A stretch of 64,000 bases of DNA from assembly GCA_003600225.1 (NCBI GenBank), contig QZFT01000047.1:1-64000 (forward strand), in the 5' to 3' direction. The translations under genes and the position numbers were made by a program. Shown piece by piece: positions 9,061 through 17,515 of this stretch (positions are counted from its first letter, which is position 1; each line of letters starts with the position of its first letter). Source of the DNA: Pseudonocardiaceae bacterium YIM PH 21723 (GTDB lineage Bacteria; Actinomycetota; Actinomycetes; Mycobacteriales; Pseudonocardiaceae). The notes under the pieces were generated by a model that had not been told where the DNA came from, made no database searches, and was given only the letters and a program-made list of their open reading frames with translations.

Positions 9061-9962
9061 CCGCGACCCTTCCCAACGCCCAGGACCTGTACCCCTCTCG
9101 GCTCGCTGCTCCCGGCGAGTTACTCGAGCGTCAGGACCCGACCGTGTGGCCGGGTGTGGACGACGGCCCGCTGGGCCAGCAGGAACTGCAGGACTACGAC
9201 GGCAAGGGCTACCTGGTCGTCCCGCAGATGATCACTCCGACGGAGCTGGAATCGTTCCGCACGGAGCTGGACCGGCTGCGGTCCGACGGGTCGCTGAAGC
9301 AGGACGAGCGGTACGTCGTGGAGCGGGAGACCGGCGATGTCCGGTCCATCTTCGCGGTGCACCAGATCAGTCAGAAGATCAACGATCTGGTGCACGACCC
9401 GCGGATCGTGAACCGGGCGCGGCAGATTCTCGGGTCCGATGTGTACGTGCACCAGTCCCGGGTGAACTACATGCCCGGGTTCACCGGTTCCGGCTTCTAC
9501 TGGCACTCGGACTTCGAGACCTGGCACGCGGAGGACGGCATGCCCCGGATGCGGGCGTGCAGCTTCTCCATCGCGTTGACGGACAACTTCGCGTTCAACG
9601 GCGGGCTGATGCTGATGCCCGGTGCGCACCGGTACTTCGCGCCGTGTGCCGGCGAGACGCCGGACGAGAACTACAAGTCCTCGCTGCAGAAGCAGGAGAT
9701 CGGCGTCCCGCACCGGGAGCAGATCACCCAGCTGGCCCGGAAGTTCGGCATCGACCAGTTCACCGGCCCGGCCGGTTCGGCGCTGATCTTCGACAGCAAC
9801 AGCATGCACGGCTCCGGGAACAACATCACCCCGCTGCCGAGGTCGAACATCTTCATCGTGTTCAACAGCGTGGAGAACACGCTCGGCGAACCGTTCGCCG
9901 CGGCCAATCCCCGGCCCCGGCACATCGCCGACCGCGAGTTCACCGTGGTCAACCCCAAGTGA
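9057..9962 (+). CDS. ectD: Ectoine 5-hydroxylase EctD
   Basis: Fe(II)/2-oxoglutarate dioxygenase of 301 aa that hydroxylates ectoine to (4S,5S)-5-hydroxyectoine. The EctD signature around WHSDFETWH is intact; ligands by position are His150, Asp152 and His251 (in SMHGSGNN). The ATG at 9057 is chosen over an upstream frame start at 8970 because it overlaps the ectC stop by 4 bp and matches family length. Its presence means the end product is hydroxyectoine, associated with desiccation and heat as well as salt. Confidence 0.94.
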   Translation: MTATLPNAQDLYPSRLAAPGELLERQDPTVWPGVDDGPLGQQELQDYDGKGYLVVPQMITPTELESFRTELDRLRSDGSLKQDERYVVERETGDVRSIFAVHQISQKINDLVHDPRIVNRARQILGSDVYVHQSRVNYMPGFTGSGFYWHSDFETWHAEDGMPRMRACSFSIALTDNFAFNGGLMLMPGAHRYFAPCAGETPDENYKSSLQKQEIGVPHREQITQLARKFGIDQFTGPAGSALIFDSNSMHGSGNNITPLPRSNIFIVFNSVENTLGEPFAAANPRPRHIADREFTVVNPK

Positions 9963-9972
9963 CCCGGTGACA

Positions 9973-10014
9973 GGGGGCGGCCGTCCTACCCGGGCGGCCG
10001 CCCTCTTTTTTTTG
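9973..10014 (+). terminator. Intrinsic terminator of ectABCD
   Basis: GC-rich hairpin (GGGCGGCCG paired with CGGCCGCCC) beginning 11 bases after the ectD stop, followed by an eight-T run. Confidence 0.85.
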
Positions 10015-10039
10015 CGTCTGGGGGTGGGGGTCTGGGCTG

Positions 10040-10482
10040 TTGTCGAAGGATGGCTTTGGAGGGGAGACGGGCTTGGGGGGCGTCTTTCCTGCCTGGCTGT
10101 TGGGGGCACGCCTTTCTGGTAGGGACGAGCCCCTGCACGGGACCGGCGCGGGGCTGGCGTGGCGCCGATGTGAGTTCCGCGTGAGCCCGTGGGCCTCGCT
10201 GCGGCTGAATGTGGCTTTAGTTCGGTCTAGCCAAATGAAGGCCACATTCAGCAAGATCAACTAGGGCGACACGTGACAGGAGTGGTGCGACACGCCGTGG
10301 TTCCCACGATGTGGACGTCCTTTGTGGACGGACACTGTGGACGGTGGCCGACCGTCGTACGGCGAGCGCCTCCGGCCCGCGCAGCGGCCCACACCGCCAG
10401 GTCAGGCGTGCCCCCACCCGACACGCAGGAAGGAAAGACCCGCCCCGAGCCCGTCTCGCCCTCCAAAGCCGTCTTTCGACAA
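10040..10482. repeat. Long-inverted-repeat element, copy A
   Basis: Non-coding element bounded by imperfect inverted arms of about 75 bp (10040-10113 and 10404-10482), both containing TGTCGAA, GGCTTTGGAGGG, GAGACGGG, CTTTCCT and GGGGGCACGCC. In the middle lies a second palindrome, 10205-10251, of the CTGAATGTGGC type. The spacer also carries a GTGGACGTCC..TTGTGGACGGACAC block. A second copy with the same order of parts lies at 16244-16731. The right arm ends 11 bp before the stop codon of the sensor kinase gene. No transposase or target-site duplication is evident. The element fills the 530-bp gap between ectD and the kinase gene apart from the ect terminator. Confidence 0.8.
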
Positions 10483-10492
10483 ACCGCCAGAC

Positions 10493-11812
10493 TCAGCCCC
10501 CACGAGGCAGCTCGATCACAAACCGGGCGCCGCCGCCGCCCGGACGGTCCTCCACCCAGATACGCCCGTGGTGCCGGTGAATGTGACCCGCCGCGAGGGA
10601 CAGTCCGAGGCCGGTACCGGTGCCGTCCCGCATCGAGCGGGGGCCGCGGGCGAAGCGTTCGAAGATCCGCTCCCGTTCGGCCGCGGCCACGCCGGGACCG
10701 GCGTCGTCCACCTCGATCCGGGCGACCGAGTCCCCGTTGACGACGCCCAGCCGGACCACTCCGCCGCCGTGGAAGTCGGCGTTGTTGATCAGGTTGGCCA
10801 CGGCGCGCTCCAGTCGGCGGCGATCGCCCTGCACCACCGCGTCACCGGAGACCTCGATCCGCCGGGGGCCGGCCGCCGCACGGACCAGGTCGGCGAGCCG
10901 CACCGGCTCCATGTCCAGGGCCTGGTCGATCCGATCGTCCCGGGAGATCTCCAGCAGATCGGACACCATCTGCCGGAACCGCAGCAGCTCGGCGTCCAGC
11001 AACTGCACGGCGGTGGCCGCCGTCGGTTCCATGCCCGCCTGCCGCCTGCGCAGCACGGACACCGCGTTCAGCATGGTGGTGACCGGTGTGCGCAGTTCGT
11101 GGCTGACGTCCCCGGCGAAGCGTTCGTCCGCGGCGACCCGCTGCTGTAGCCGTTCCGCGGTGTCGTTGAACAGCTCGGCCAGCCGGGCGAGATCGGGATC
11201 CTGGCCCGCGGGCAGCCGGACACGCAGGTCACCGGCGGCGGCCCGGGCGGCGACCGAGGTGAGCGCGGTCAACGGTCGCAGGCTGCGCCGGGCGACCCAC
11301 TTCCCGATCACCGCGGCCAGCAGGCCGCTGAGTCCGATGCCGGCCAGCAGCAGCCAGCCGACCACGCTCAGCGTGCGCTCCAGTTCACGCAGCGGGAAGA
11401 CCTCGACGTACAGGGCCTCGCCCAGCGGGACCGCGACGGCCAGCGCGGACACCCCGTCCACCTCGATCCGCCGCGGGCCGGAATCCACCAGGTCCGCGGG
11501 CAACCGTCCGGGTTCCAGCGCGGCGCCACCGCTGGTCCACTGGCCACCGGCCTCCCGCCACAGCACGGCGGAGCCCGCGTCGGTGGACAGCCCGGTCAGC
11601 AGCTCGCCCAGCCCGACGGAGCCGCGCTGCCGGACCGTCTCCACCAGCCGGGCGTTCACCTTCGCCTGCGCGACCGCGCTGGCCTCGGCCTCGGCCGTCA
11701 CGTAGGCGCCGCACACCTGCCAGGTGCCGATCGCCAGCGCCGCGGCCACCACCAGCTGGACCAGCCCGAAGGAGGCCATCACCCGCAGCCGCAACGGCCA
11801 GCCACGCATCAT
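10493..11812 (-). CDS. Two-component sensor histidine kinase
   Basis: Membrane sensor kinase of 439 aa. An N-terminal helix (about residues 10-32) and a second helix (VVGWLLLAGIGLSGLLAAVI, about 185-205) enclose an extracellular sensor region of about 150 residues. A HAMP region follows, then HisKA with the phospho-accepting His near 238 (GDVSHELRTP) and an HATPase domain with N box (LINNADFHG), DAGPG and GTGLGLSL. The ATG at 11812 overlaps the response-regulator stop (ATGA), so the pair is translationally coupled. Layout resembles actinobacterial envelope-stress kinases of the CseC/MtrB type, but the signal cannot be read from sequence. The 3' end abuts repeat copy A. Confidence 0.88.
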   Translation of the reverse strand: MMRGWPLRLRVMASFGLVQLVVAAALAIGTWQVCGAYVTAEAEASAVAQAKVNARLVETVRQRGSVGLGELLTGLSTDAGSAVLWREAGGQWTSGGAALEPGRLPADLVDSGPRRIEVDGVSALAVAVPLGEALYVEVFPLRELERTLSVVGWLLLAGIGLSGLLAAVIGKWVARRSLRPLTALTSVAARAAAGDLRVRLPAGQDPDLARLAELFNDTAERLQQRVAADERFAGDVSHELRTPVTTMLNAVSVLRRRQAGMEPTAATAVQLLDAELLRFRQMVSDLLEISRDDRIDQALDMEPVRLADLVRAAAGPRRIEVSGDAVVQGDRRRLERAVANLINNADFHGGGVVRLGVVNGDSVARIEVDDAGPGVAAAERERIFERFARGPRSMRDGTGTGLGLSLAAGHIHRHHGRIWVEDRPGGGGARFVIELPRGG

Positions 11813-12492
11813 GCGGCGACGCGGTATCCGAATCCACGCACGGTCAGCACGTGGGTCGGCTGACCGGGATCGTCCTCGACCTTGCGCCGCAGCCGCCGGA
11901 TGTGCACGTCCAGCAGCCGTGAATCGTCGAAGTAGTCGGACTCCCACACCCGCTCCAGCAGTTCCTCCCGGCTGACCACATTGCCCCTGGCCAGCGCGAG
12001 CTCGCGGAGCAGCCGGAACTCGGTCTTGGTCAGCTGGATCTCGGCCCCGGCCCGGAACGCCCGGCCCTGGTCCGTGTACAGCTCGATATCCCCCACGATC
12101 AGCGAATCCGGGTCCACCACGGTGCCCGCCCGGCGCAGCACCGCCTTGATCCGCGCGGACAGCTCACCGGCATCCACCGGCTTGCTCACGTAGTCGTCGG
12201 CGCCGCATTCCAGGCCGGCGATCACGTCCTTGGTATCGCTCAACGCGGTCACCATGATCACCGGGACATCGCCCTGTTCGCGGATCCGCCTGCACAGGGT
12301 GAGCCCGTCGATATCGGGCAGCATGACGTCCAGCAACACCACATCGATCTCGGGGAGCCCCGCCGCGATGTGCACCATCGCCTCTTCACCGGTGCCGACA
12401 CAGGTCACCGCGTACCCCTCGTCAGTCAGCGCCAGCTCCAGCGCCTGACTTACCCGGACATCGTCCTCCACGACCAGCAGCCGCACGGCCAT
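11809..12492 (-). CDS. OmpR-family response regulator
   Basis: DNA-binding response regulator of 227 aa. The receiver domain has the acidic pair E9/D10 (with D11), the phospho-Asp near 55 (LLDVMLPD), Thr in VTAL and Lys in VSKPVD. The C-terminal winged helix contains ELLERVWESDYFDDSRLLDVHI and ends VRGFGYRVAA, typical of OmpR/PhoB regulators. First gene of the two-gene operon with the sensor kinase. Family members bind phased direct repeats. The targets here are unknown, but the 11-bp-phased repeat before ehuB is a candidate. Confidence 0.9.
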   Translation of the reverse strand: MAVRLLVVEDDVRVSQALELALTDEGYAVTCVGTGEEAMVHIAAGLPEIDVVLLDVMLPDIDGLTLCRRIREQGDVPVIMVTALSDTKDVIAGLECGADDYVSKPVDAGELSARIKAVLRRAGTVVDPDSLIVGDIELYTDQGRAFRAGAEIQLTKTEFRLLRELALARGNVVSREELLERVWESDYFDDSRLLDVHIRRLRRKVEDDPGQPTHVLTVRGFGYRVAA

Positions 12493-12617
12493 CGACGCTC
12501 GATCCTTCCGGTCACCGACACCCGGAACGGGGATACCCAGTCCGCCTACTGGTCATGCCTTCCTGGTTACCGGCCTCACACCCATTGCCGGACTGAGTTC
12601 TGCGAGCTAACCTTGTG

Positions 12618-12662
12618 AGGCGGACGCTCCCGATAACCCCCAGGTCGGTTGAGCGTCCGCCT
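12618..12662 (+). ncRNA. Hairpin with conserved loop, copy 1
   Basis: A 12-bp perfect stem (12618-12629 with 12651-12662) encloses a 21-nt loop, CCGATAACCCCCAGGTCGG plus two bases, which can itself pair CCGA with TCGG. A T-rich tract (CCTTTTATTTT) follows on the plus strand, so it could end a short plus-strand transcript that starts opposite the response-regulator gene. The same loop on a different stem occurs at 19844-19882. Whether it acts as RNA or DNA is not known. Confidence 0.5.
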
Positions 12663-12680
12663 TTTATTTTCCTGGCGGTC

Positions 12681-12729
12681 CCGAAGTTGACGAGTTTCGG
12701 GAAGAGCACCCGAAACTCGTCAACTTCGG
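12681..12729 (-). terminator. Palindrome overlapping the amidohydrolase stop codon (CCGAAGTTGACGA family)
   Basis: Perfect 21-bp arms (12681-12701, 12709-12729) with a 7-nt loop. The TGA of the amidohydrolase gene (12720-12722) lies inside the arm. Arms and the GGGACCG flank match the hairpin after ehuA. There is no T-run on the minus strand, so termination is probable only by analogy. Confidence 0.55.
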
Positions 12730-13859
12730 AGCGAACCGGCGGCCAGGACCAGGTCCAGGTTTCGGAGAGCTCCCAGGTCCTGGAGCGGGTCGCCGTTCAC
12801 CACGATGAGGTCCGCGCGCATTCCCGGTGCCAGGCGGCCGGTGTCCGGCAGGCCCAGGGCGTCGGCGGCGTTCACGGTGGCCATGTCGATGATCTCCGCG
12901 TTGCTGAAGCCGACCTCGGCGAAGAACTCCAGCATGCCGACGTAGTCGCCGAACCAGGCGCCGGGGACACCGGCGTCGGTGCCCGCGATGAACCGGACGC
13001 CCGCGTCGCGCATCGCGCGGATGGAGTCCAGCAACGCATCCGCGTGTGGACCCATCCGGTCCAGGAACACCCGCCAGTCACCGGAGATGCACCGGCACAC
13101 CGCGATCTCCCGCTCGGCGATCCGCCGGGCGATCTCCGGGTCGAACTCCAGGCCGGTGGGATTGCGCCAGGAACAGTGTTCGATGGTGCGCACTCCGGCG
13201 TCGACGCAGTGGCCGATGGTGTCCGTGCCGTGCGCGTGCGCGGCCACCGGCAGGTCGTACCGGCCCGCCTCCGCGACGATCAGCCGCAGCTGCTCGGCGT
13301 CGAACTGGGCCTCCCACATCTTCGGGCCGCCCGGGGTCATCGCGCCGCCGGAGGCCATCACCTTGATCAGGTCGGCGCCCGCCCGCCGGTTGGCAGCGAT
13401 CCGGTCGCGGATGTCCCCGTCGGAACCGACCTCGCCACCCATGAACCAGCAGTGACCCTTCACCGAGGTCAGCGGGGCCGTCGCGGCCAGAATCCGGGGC
13501 CCGGCAAAGATTCCGGCGGCGATGGCGTCCCGCAGGGCGACGGTCAGGCCGCCACGGTCGCCGAGGTCCCTGGCCGTGGTCACGCCGGCGGCCAGCAGCT
13601 GCTGCGCCCGGCCGGTCATGCCCAGCAGCAACGCGGTGTCGTCGATGTCGATCAACGCGGAGACCGGGTCCGGGCTCGCGTCGAAGGCCAGGTGCACGTG
13701 GGCGTCGATCAACCCGGGCAGCACCGTGCTGTCCGGAAAGGACAGTCGCCGGGTGTCCGGGGTGCAGAGCGCCTCGATCTCGGCGGCCGATCCCACGGCG
13801 AGGATGGTCGCGCCGTCGCTCAGTACCGCGCGGTCGGCGAAGATCGCGGTGCTGCTCAC
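12720..13859 (-). CDS. Amidohydrolase-family protein (imidazolonepropionase-like)
   Basis: Metal-dependent hydrolase of 379 aa with a TIM-barrel amidohydrolase fold. Metal-site motifs are present in order: DAHVHL, the probable carboxylated Lys in DLIKVMASGG, AHAHG, IEHC and AGTDAG. A short N- and C-terminal beta composite domain frames the barrel (PDSTVLPGLIDA; PGMRADLIVVNGDPL). Family members are prolidase-, imidazolonepropionase- or lactone-hydrolase-like; the substrate cannot be named. The GTG start overlaps the stop of the MAB_1171c-like gene (GTGA), so it is the fourth gene of cassette 1. Cassette 2 has no equivalent. Confidence 0.82.
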   Translation of the reverse strand: MSSTAIFADRAVLSDGATILAVGSAAEIEALCTPDTRRLSFPDSTVLPGLIDAHVHLAFDASPDPVSALIDIDDTALLLGMTGRAQQLLAAGVTTARDLGDRGGLTVALRDAIAAGIFAGPRILAATAPLTSVKGHCWFMGGEVGSDGDIRDRIAANRRAGADLIKVMASGGAMTPGGPKMWEAQFDAEQLRLIVAEAGRYDLPVAAHAHGTDTIGHCVDAGVRTIEHCSWRNPTGLEFDPEIARRIAEREIAVCRCISGDWRVFLDRMGPHADALLDSIRAMRDAGVRFIAGTDAGVPGAWFGDYVGMLEFFAEVGFSNAEIIDMATVNAADALGLPDTGRLAPGMRADLIVVNGDPLQDLGALRNLDLVLAAGSLRS

Positions 13860-14947
13860 CCGAGTGCCCTGGCGATCCCGACGAGTTCACGCACATCGGA
13901 GTTGATGTCGTCCTCACCCAGCATGGCGATCGCCACCGCGGGCAGGGCCAGGCCGGGTTCCTCCTGCGCGGGCTTGATGGCCAGCGCGGTGCGGATGTAG
14001 CCGGCCAGTTCGGCGGGCGAACTCCGGCTCGTGTCCCGTCCCTTGGCCGCGGCGGCGATGTACGGGCTGAGCCGCACCAGGCCGTCCCGGCACTCGATCA
14101 GCCGCCGGTAGAACCTGCGGTGGATGGAACCGCCGGTTCCCCGGTCCAGCACCAGTTCCGGGTAGGCGTCCCGCATGGCAGTCCACAGTGGAGTGATCTC
14201 GCGGTACAACCGGCGGTGCAGCAACCAGGATTGCACCGCACCGACGGCCTGGACGATGGCGGGCAGGCACATACCGATGGTGACCAGTACGAACGACGCG
14301 TTGGACAGCGGCCAGTTGATCGCGTTCAGCTGTTTCAGCGGCGGGCCACCGGCATACCGGACCACCACCCAGATCCCGCGGTTCACCGAGGTGATCATCA
14401 GTCCGGCCAGGCCGAGCGCGGAGAGCCACAGGGCCACCGACAGGAACCGGGAAGCGGCGCCCCTGGCGTACCGCAGCGCCCACCGGCCGACCGACAGATA
14501 GGCGTAGACGAAGTAGGCGTTGCCGACGATGTAGAACCAGGCGATCGTCGGCCGGGTCATCGTCGGCGAGGACAGCGTGTGACCACGCAGGGCGGGCGCG
14601 GTGGCCAGCATCAGCCCGATCATCACCAGCACCACGGCGGCGAGCAGCAGGCCGTCGAACTGCAGTCGCCGGCGGTCGGATCCGGTTGCGAGGACGAAGA
14701 AGGCGACCAGCGCGTAGAGGCCGGCGAAGACCAGCACGTTGTAGGACACCTTGGCCACGCCGAGGCCGGTGGCGGCATCGAGGGCCTTGGTCACCGCGGG
14801 CAGGCTGAGCGCGTGACCGGCGGCGAGCAGGGCCAGGCAGCCGGCGAGGGCGCGCAGCGGCCGGTCGTGTGGCGCGCGGATCAGGTCGATCGTCTTCCAC
14901 AGGGCGCCGATGACCAGCACGGCGAGCAGGGTGAGCTGCAGGGTCAC
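13856..14947 (-). CDS. MAB_1171c-family putative transporter (membrane protein), cassette 1
   Basis: Integral membrane protein of 363 aa. The N-terminal two thirds contain about seven to eight hydrophobic helices. The C-terminal ~120 residues are soluble and contain the LHRRLYREITPLWTAM and RRLIECRDGLVRLSPYI blocks that also occur, in related form, in the protein at 18714-19802. The GTG at 14947 overlaps the upstream protease stop (GTGA). Proteins of this family are named putative transporters only by convention; no substrate is known. It always seems to travel with an ImmA/IrrE protease and an XRE regulator, as here, suggesting membrane output of a protease-regulated switch. Confidence 0.75.
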   Translation of the reverse strand: MTLQLTLLAVLVIGALWKTIDLIRAPHDRPLRALAGCLALLAAGHALSLPAVTKALDAATGLGVAKVSYNVLVFAGLYALVAFFVLATGSDRRRLQFDGLLLAAVVLVMIGLMLATAPALRGHTLSSPTMTRPTIAWFYIVGNAYFVYAYLSVGRWALRYARGAASRFLSVALWLSALGLAGLMITSVNRGIWVVVRYAGGPPLKQLNAINWPLSNASFVLVTIGMCLPAIVQAVGAVQSWLLHRRLYREITPLWTAMRDAYPELVLDRGTGGSIHRRFYRRLIECRDGLVRLSPYIAAAAKGRDTSRSSPAELAGYIRTALAIKPAQEEPGLALPAVAIAMLGEDDINSDVRELVGIARALG

Positions 14948-15444
14948 AGCCAGCCCCTCCGCCCGTTCAACGCGGCGCCCAGTCCGGTCCCGGCGGGCGT
15001 GACGTAGTTCAGCACCGAGGCCCACTCCAGGATGATCGTCGCGACGGTCTCCGCCTCGCGTTCCTGCGCCGCGTCGTAGTGCGTCCGGCGGAGCAGGGCC
15101 CGGCGGACCACCTCCGGATCGATGTCCGGGTAGATCCGTTGCAGGAGTTCGTCGTCGTCCTCGTCGCTGGTGTGACCGGCGACGATGTGCCCCACCTCGT
15201 GCAGGATGATGTGGTCCTGGTGCGGCTTGGTGGTCTCCCGCTGGTACAGGATGTAGTCGGCGGCGTCGGACGCGAGCCAGACGCCGAACTCACCGGGTAC
15301 CGGCAGCGGGTAGTCCATCAGGTGGATCGGCCGGCCCCGGTGCGCGGCGAGGCGTTCACAGAGCAGCCGCACGTCCAGCGGCGGCCGGATGTCGAGTTCC
15401 CTCAGCAGGCGACGGCACTGCCGCCGCAACTCGCGTTCCTTCAT
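14944..15444 (-). CDS. ImmA/IrrE-family metallopeptidase, cassette 1
   Basis: Cytoplasmic zinc peptidase of 166 aa. HEVGH at residues 82-86 provides the two zinc His and catalytic Glu; an acidic third ligand is likely in EREAE (128-132). Known relatives (ImmA of ICEBs1, IrrE/PprI of Deinococcus) cleave an XRE repressor upon stress. Here the gene lies 22 bp after an XRE gene and overlaps the membrane-protein gene, so the adjacent regulator is the obvious candidate substrate (inference). The ATG at 15444 has AAGGCGG upstream. Confidence 0.88.
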   Translation of the reverse strand: MKERELRRQCRRLLRELDIRPPLDVRLLCERLAAHRGRPIHLMDYPLPVPGEFGVWLASDAADYILYQRETTKPHQDHIILHEVGHIVAGHTSDEDDDELLQRIYPDIDPEVVRRALLRRTHYDAAQEREAETVATIILEWASVLNYVTPAGTGLGAALNGRRGWL

Positions 15445-15466
15445 GCGCCGCCTTCATGAGTTTTAG

Positions 15467-15907
15467 TCACGAACCGGCATCATCATTGCCTTTTTCCAGC
15501 TTGTACACCATTTCGACCATGTCGACGATCTTCTGCCTGCTCTCCGCCGAAAGCTCACCCGCACGCCGGGCCATCAGCCGGATGTCCCCGCTGCCGGTGG
15601 CCGCCTTCAACGTGGCCAGCTGATCACGCAGCCGGCTCTCCACGGCGTCGTCGAAGAAGTAGCCGGCCGGGACGCCGAAGAAGTCCGCGATGGCTTGGAG
15701 GTGCTTGTAGGTCGGGTTGTCCTTGGTGCCGTTGCGCAGCATCCACAGATAGTTCTCGCTGATGCTGCCGCCCTTGGCCGCGATGGCCTTGGCCACCTCG
15801 CCATTGGTATACGGCCGCATCAGCCGCCCATCCCGGATCGTGTCGAACAGGTAGTTGATCCGATCGGCCAGTGAGGTCCCTGGCGCCTGGTCTTCCTCAG
15901 CAGTCAC
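15467..15907 (-). CDS. EspR-like XRE-family regulator, cassette 1
   Basis: 146-aa helix-turn-helix protein. The N-terminal HTH spans roughly residues 12-85, with SISENYLWMLRNGTKDNPTY as recognition segment and ADFFGVPAGYFFDD closing the domain. A C-terminal helical part (RLMARRAGELSAESRQKIVDM) resembles the dimerisation region of mycobacterial EspR, a nucleoid-associated regulator that bridges distant sites. The start is GTG at 15907 behind a run of G. First gene of a four-gene cassette with protease, membrane protein and amidohydrolase. A paralogue is at 17640-18095. Confidence 0.82.
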   Translation of the reverse strand: MTAEEDQAPGTSLADRINYLFDTIRDGRLMRPYTNGEVAKAIAAKGGSISENYLWMLRNGTKDNPTYKHLQAIADFFGVPAGYFFDDAVESRLRDQLATLKAATGSGDIRLMARRAGELSAESRQKIVDMVEMVYKLEKGNDDAGS

Positions 15908-16155
15908 GGTGGCCCCCCGGCATCGTCGTACGGCAGTGGCCCTTATCTTAACCAGCTAACCGAACGTTTCTCACAGGGGTTGACTATGAGTCTCACGCCA
16001 GTGTACGAATAGCGAGGCGGCTCCCACCAGCGTGAGAGTCAGGGGGGACCTGGCGACGTTCACGCCGGTGGGATCCGCCGCCACTAGGGGGTTTGGCCGG
16101 TCCGGCCGCCGTGGGGGTCGGCCGGACCGCCACAGTGATCTCTCTCCGCGTTCCC

Positions 16156-16215
16156 CCGTCTTCAAGACGTAGGAACCCCGAGTTCAGCCGTCTTGAAGAC
16201 GGGCCTTCTCGGGGT
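16156..16215. repeat. Interlocking inverted repeats beside element copy B
   Basis: CCGTCTTCAAGACG (16156-16169) is repeated in inverse as CGTCTTGAAGACGG (16189-16202), each arm itself nearly palindromic. A second pair, ACCCCGAG (16175-16182) and CTCGGGGT (16208-16215), overlaps it, so two mutually exclusive hairpins can form. Function unknown. Confidence 0.55.
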
Positions 16216-16243
16216 CGGCGGGTGGGGCGTTTCGTCTGGACTG

Positions 16244-16731
16244 TTGGCGAAAGAGGGCTTTGGAGGGGGAGACGGGTGGGGCGCCTGCCTTTCCTGCCGG
16301 CGCGTTGGGTGGGGGCACGCCTGCCTGGCGGGAATGGGCCGCTGCGCGGGGCTGAGCTGCTGCGCGGGGCTGGACTGCTGCGCGGGGCTGAGCTGCCGCG
16401 CGGGGCTGAGCCGCTGCGCCGTGATGATGTGAGCTCGACGTGAGCTGCGGTGACCCGTTGCGCCTGAAAGTGGCTTTCACCAAGTTAAACCACCTGAAAG
16501 CCACATTCAGCATGATCAACCAGAGCGACACGGTGCGGGAATGGCGCGACACGCCGTAGTTCCCATGATGCGGACGTCCCTTGTGGACGGACACAATGGA
16601 CAGTGACCGAATATCGCACCAAACCCTGTCCGACCAGCCCAAACAGCCAGTCAGGCGTGCCCCCACCCAACACGAAGGCAGGAAAGGCAGGCCCCCAGCC
16701 CGTCTCCCCCTCCAAAGCCATCCTTCGACAA
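16244..16731. repeat. Long-inverted-repeat element, copy B
   Basis: Second copy of the element at 10040-10482, in the same orientation. Left arm 16244-16322, right arm 16653-16731; the central palindrome CTGAAAGTGGCTTTCA..TGAAAGCCACATTCAG is at 16464-16510. The block to the right of the palindrome (AGCGACACG, GGTTCCCA-like, GGACGTCC, TTGTGGACGGACAC) follows copy A closely. It is longer than copy A because the left half carries an 18-bp tandem repeat. It ends 28 bp before the stop codon of the TenA-like gene. Confidence 0.8.
16341..16420. repeat. 18-bp tandem repeat, about 4.5 units
   Basis: Units of GCTGCGCGGGGCTGAGCT with single-base changes start at 16341, 16359, 16377 and 16395, with a partial unit at 16413. 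Absent from copy A of the surrounding element. Direct abutting repeats without spacers exclude a CRISPR array. Confidence 0.85.
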
Positions 16732-16759
16732 AAGCCAGACCCAGCCCGCAAAAACGGGC

Positions 16760-17419
16760 CTACTCGGCTTCGGCGTGGTCGGCGAGGGTGTTCCAGTAGA
16801 GGAGCTCGTAGCCCTGGAGCAGCCGGCCGTACTCGCGGGCCTCGCCGGGTTGCCAGCCCGCGTCCAGGGCCTCCTGCAGAACGCGGATCGCGTGCTCGTC
16901 GAGTTCTCCGCCGGTCCGGCCGAACATGTCCACCAGTTCGCAGTCGGCGTCGGTGAACTCGTAGTTGTGCCGCAGTGACCTGGCCAGATCCGCGCAGTAA
17001 CCGCCCCAGGTGCCGTAGTTGGGCACCATCGCGAGCACCACGTCGAGGGGATCGGCGTTCAACGCCAGCCAGGCGTAGTACGCCGCATAGGCCTGGCACC
17101 CGGGCAGATTCCGGTGGTCCTGGAGATCGACATCGCAGGTCGCGGCCATGCGCCGGGCGGCGTCGAGGGCCTGAGCACGGCGGCGCAGCCTGCCGGTGAA
17201 GAACTCGGCGGCGCCGTCGGTGGATCGGGCCGCCAGGGTCAGGAAGGACACTCGCGCGCTGCGCACGATGTCGTACTGCTCGGCGGCGAAGGCGCCCAGG
17301 GCGCGCAGTGGCGCGGCTCCCGTCGCGACCAGACCGGTGAACCGGTTCGCCCGATCCGCCGGGGCCAGTTCGTCCTGCAGTCGCAGCACCAGTTCCCGCG
17401 CGGATTCCGTGGTCGCCAC
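16760..17419 (-). CDS. TenA/heme-oxygenase-like fold protein
   Basis: All-helical cytoplasmic protein of 219 aa. Tyr/Trp-rich blocks such as GCQAYAAYYAWLAL and NYGTWGGYCADLA, with EQYDIV near the N-terminus, fit the TenA/PqqC heme-oxygenase-like superfamily. TenA members hydrolyse thiamin breakdown products, others bind different small molecules. I do not see the classic catalytic Cys-containing segment, so the reaction is open. GTG start at 17419 with GGAGG upstream. It stands alone between the two XRE/ImmA cassettes, divergent from cassette 2. Confidence 0.65.
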   Translation of the reverse strand: MATTESARELVLRLQDELAPADRANRFTGLVATGAAPLRALGAFAAEQYDIVRSARVSFLTLAARSTDGAAEFFTGRLRRRAQALDAARRMAATCDVDLQDHRNLPGCQAYAAYYAWLALNADPLDVVLAMVPNYGTWGGYCADLARSLRHNYEFTDADCELVDMFGRTGGELDEHAIRVLQEALDAGWQPGEAREYGRLLQGYELLYWNTLADHAEAE

Positions 17420-17515
17420 CGGGCCAGCCTCCCCGTAGTCCGAGTTCGCGGCAACGCTACCGCGCCACCGGGTGGTTTGGACTCACCCCCACGGGAGCCC
17501 AACCTGCACCCGGTG

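Larger units (their letters stand above)
15908..16759. other. Non-coding region between cassette 1 and the TenA-like gene
   Basis: An 852-bp stretch. It holds, from left to right, the upstream region of the XRE gene, interlocking inverted repeats at 16156-16215, long-inverted-repeat copy B (16244-16731) with its 18-bp tandem repeat, and a small CCCG-AAAAA-CGGG hairpin around 16745-16759 that may end the TenA-like transcript. ORFs that cross it have the codon pattern of repeats and no family resemblance, so I call no gene. Confidence 0.6.

Noticed and set aside
10040-10482. Short frames within the repeat element
   Set aside because: They follow the inverted arms on both strands, so they are by-products of the palindromic structure.
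16341-16420. Tandem repeat as possible CRISPR
   Set aside because: Units abut without spacers and no cas genes are present.
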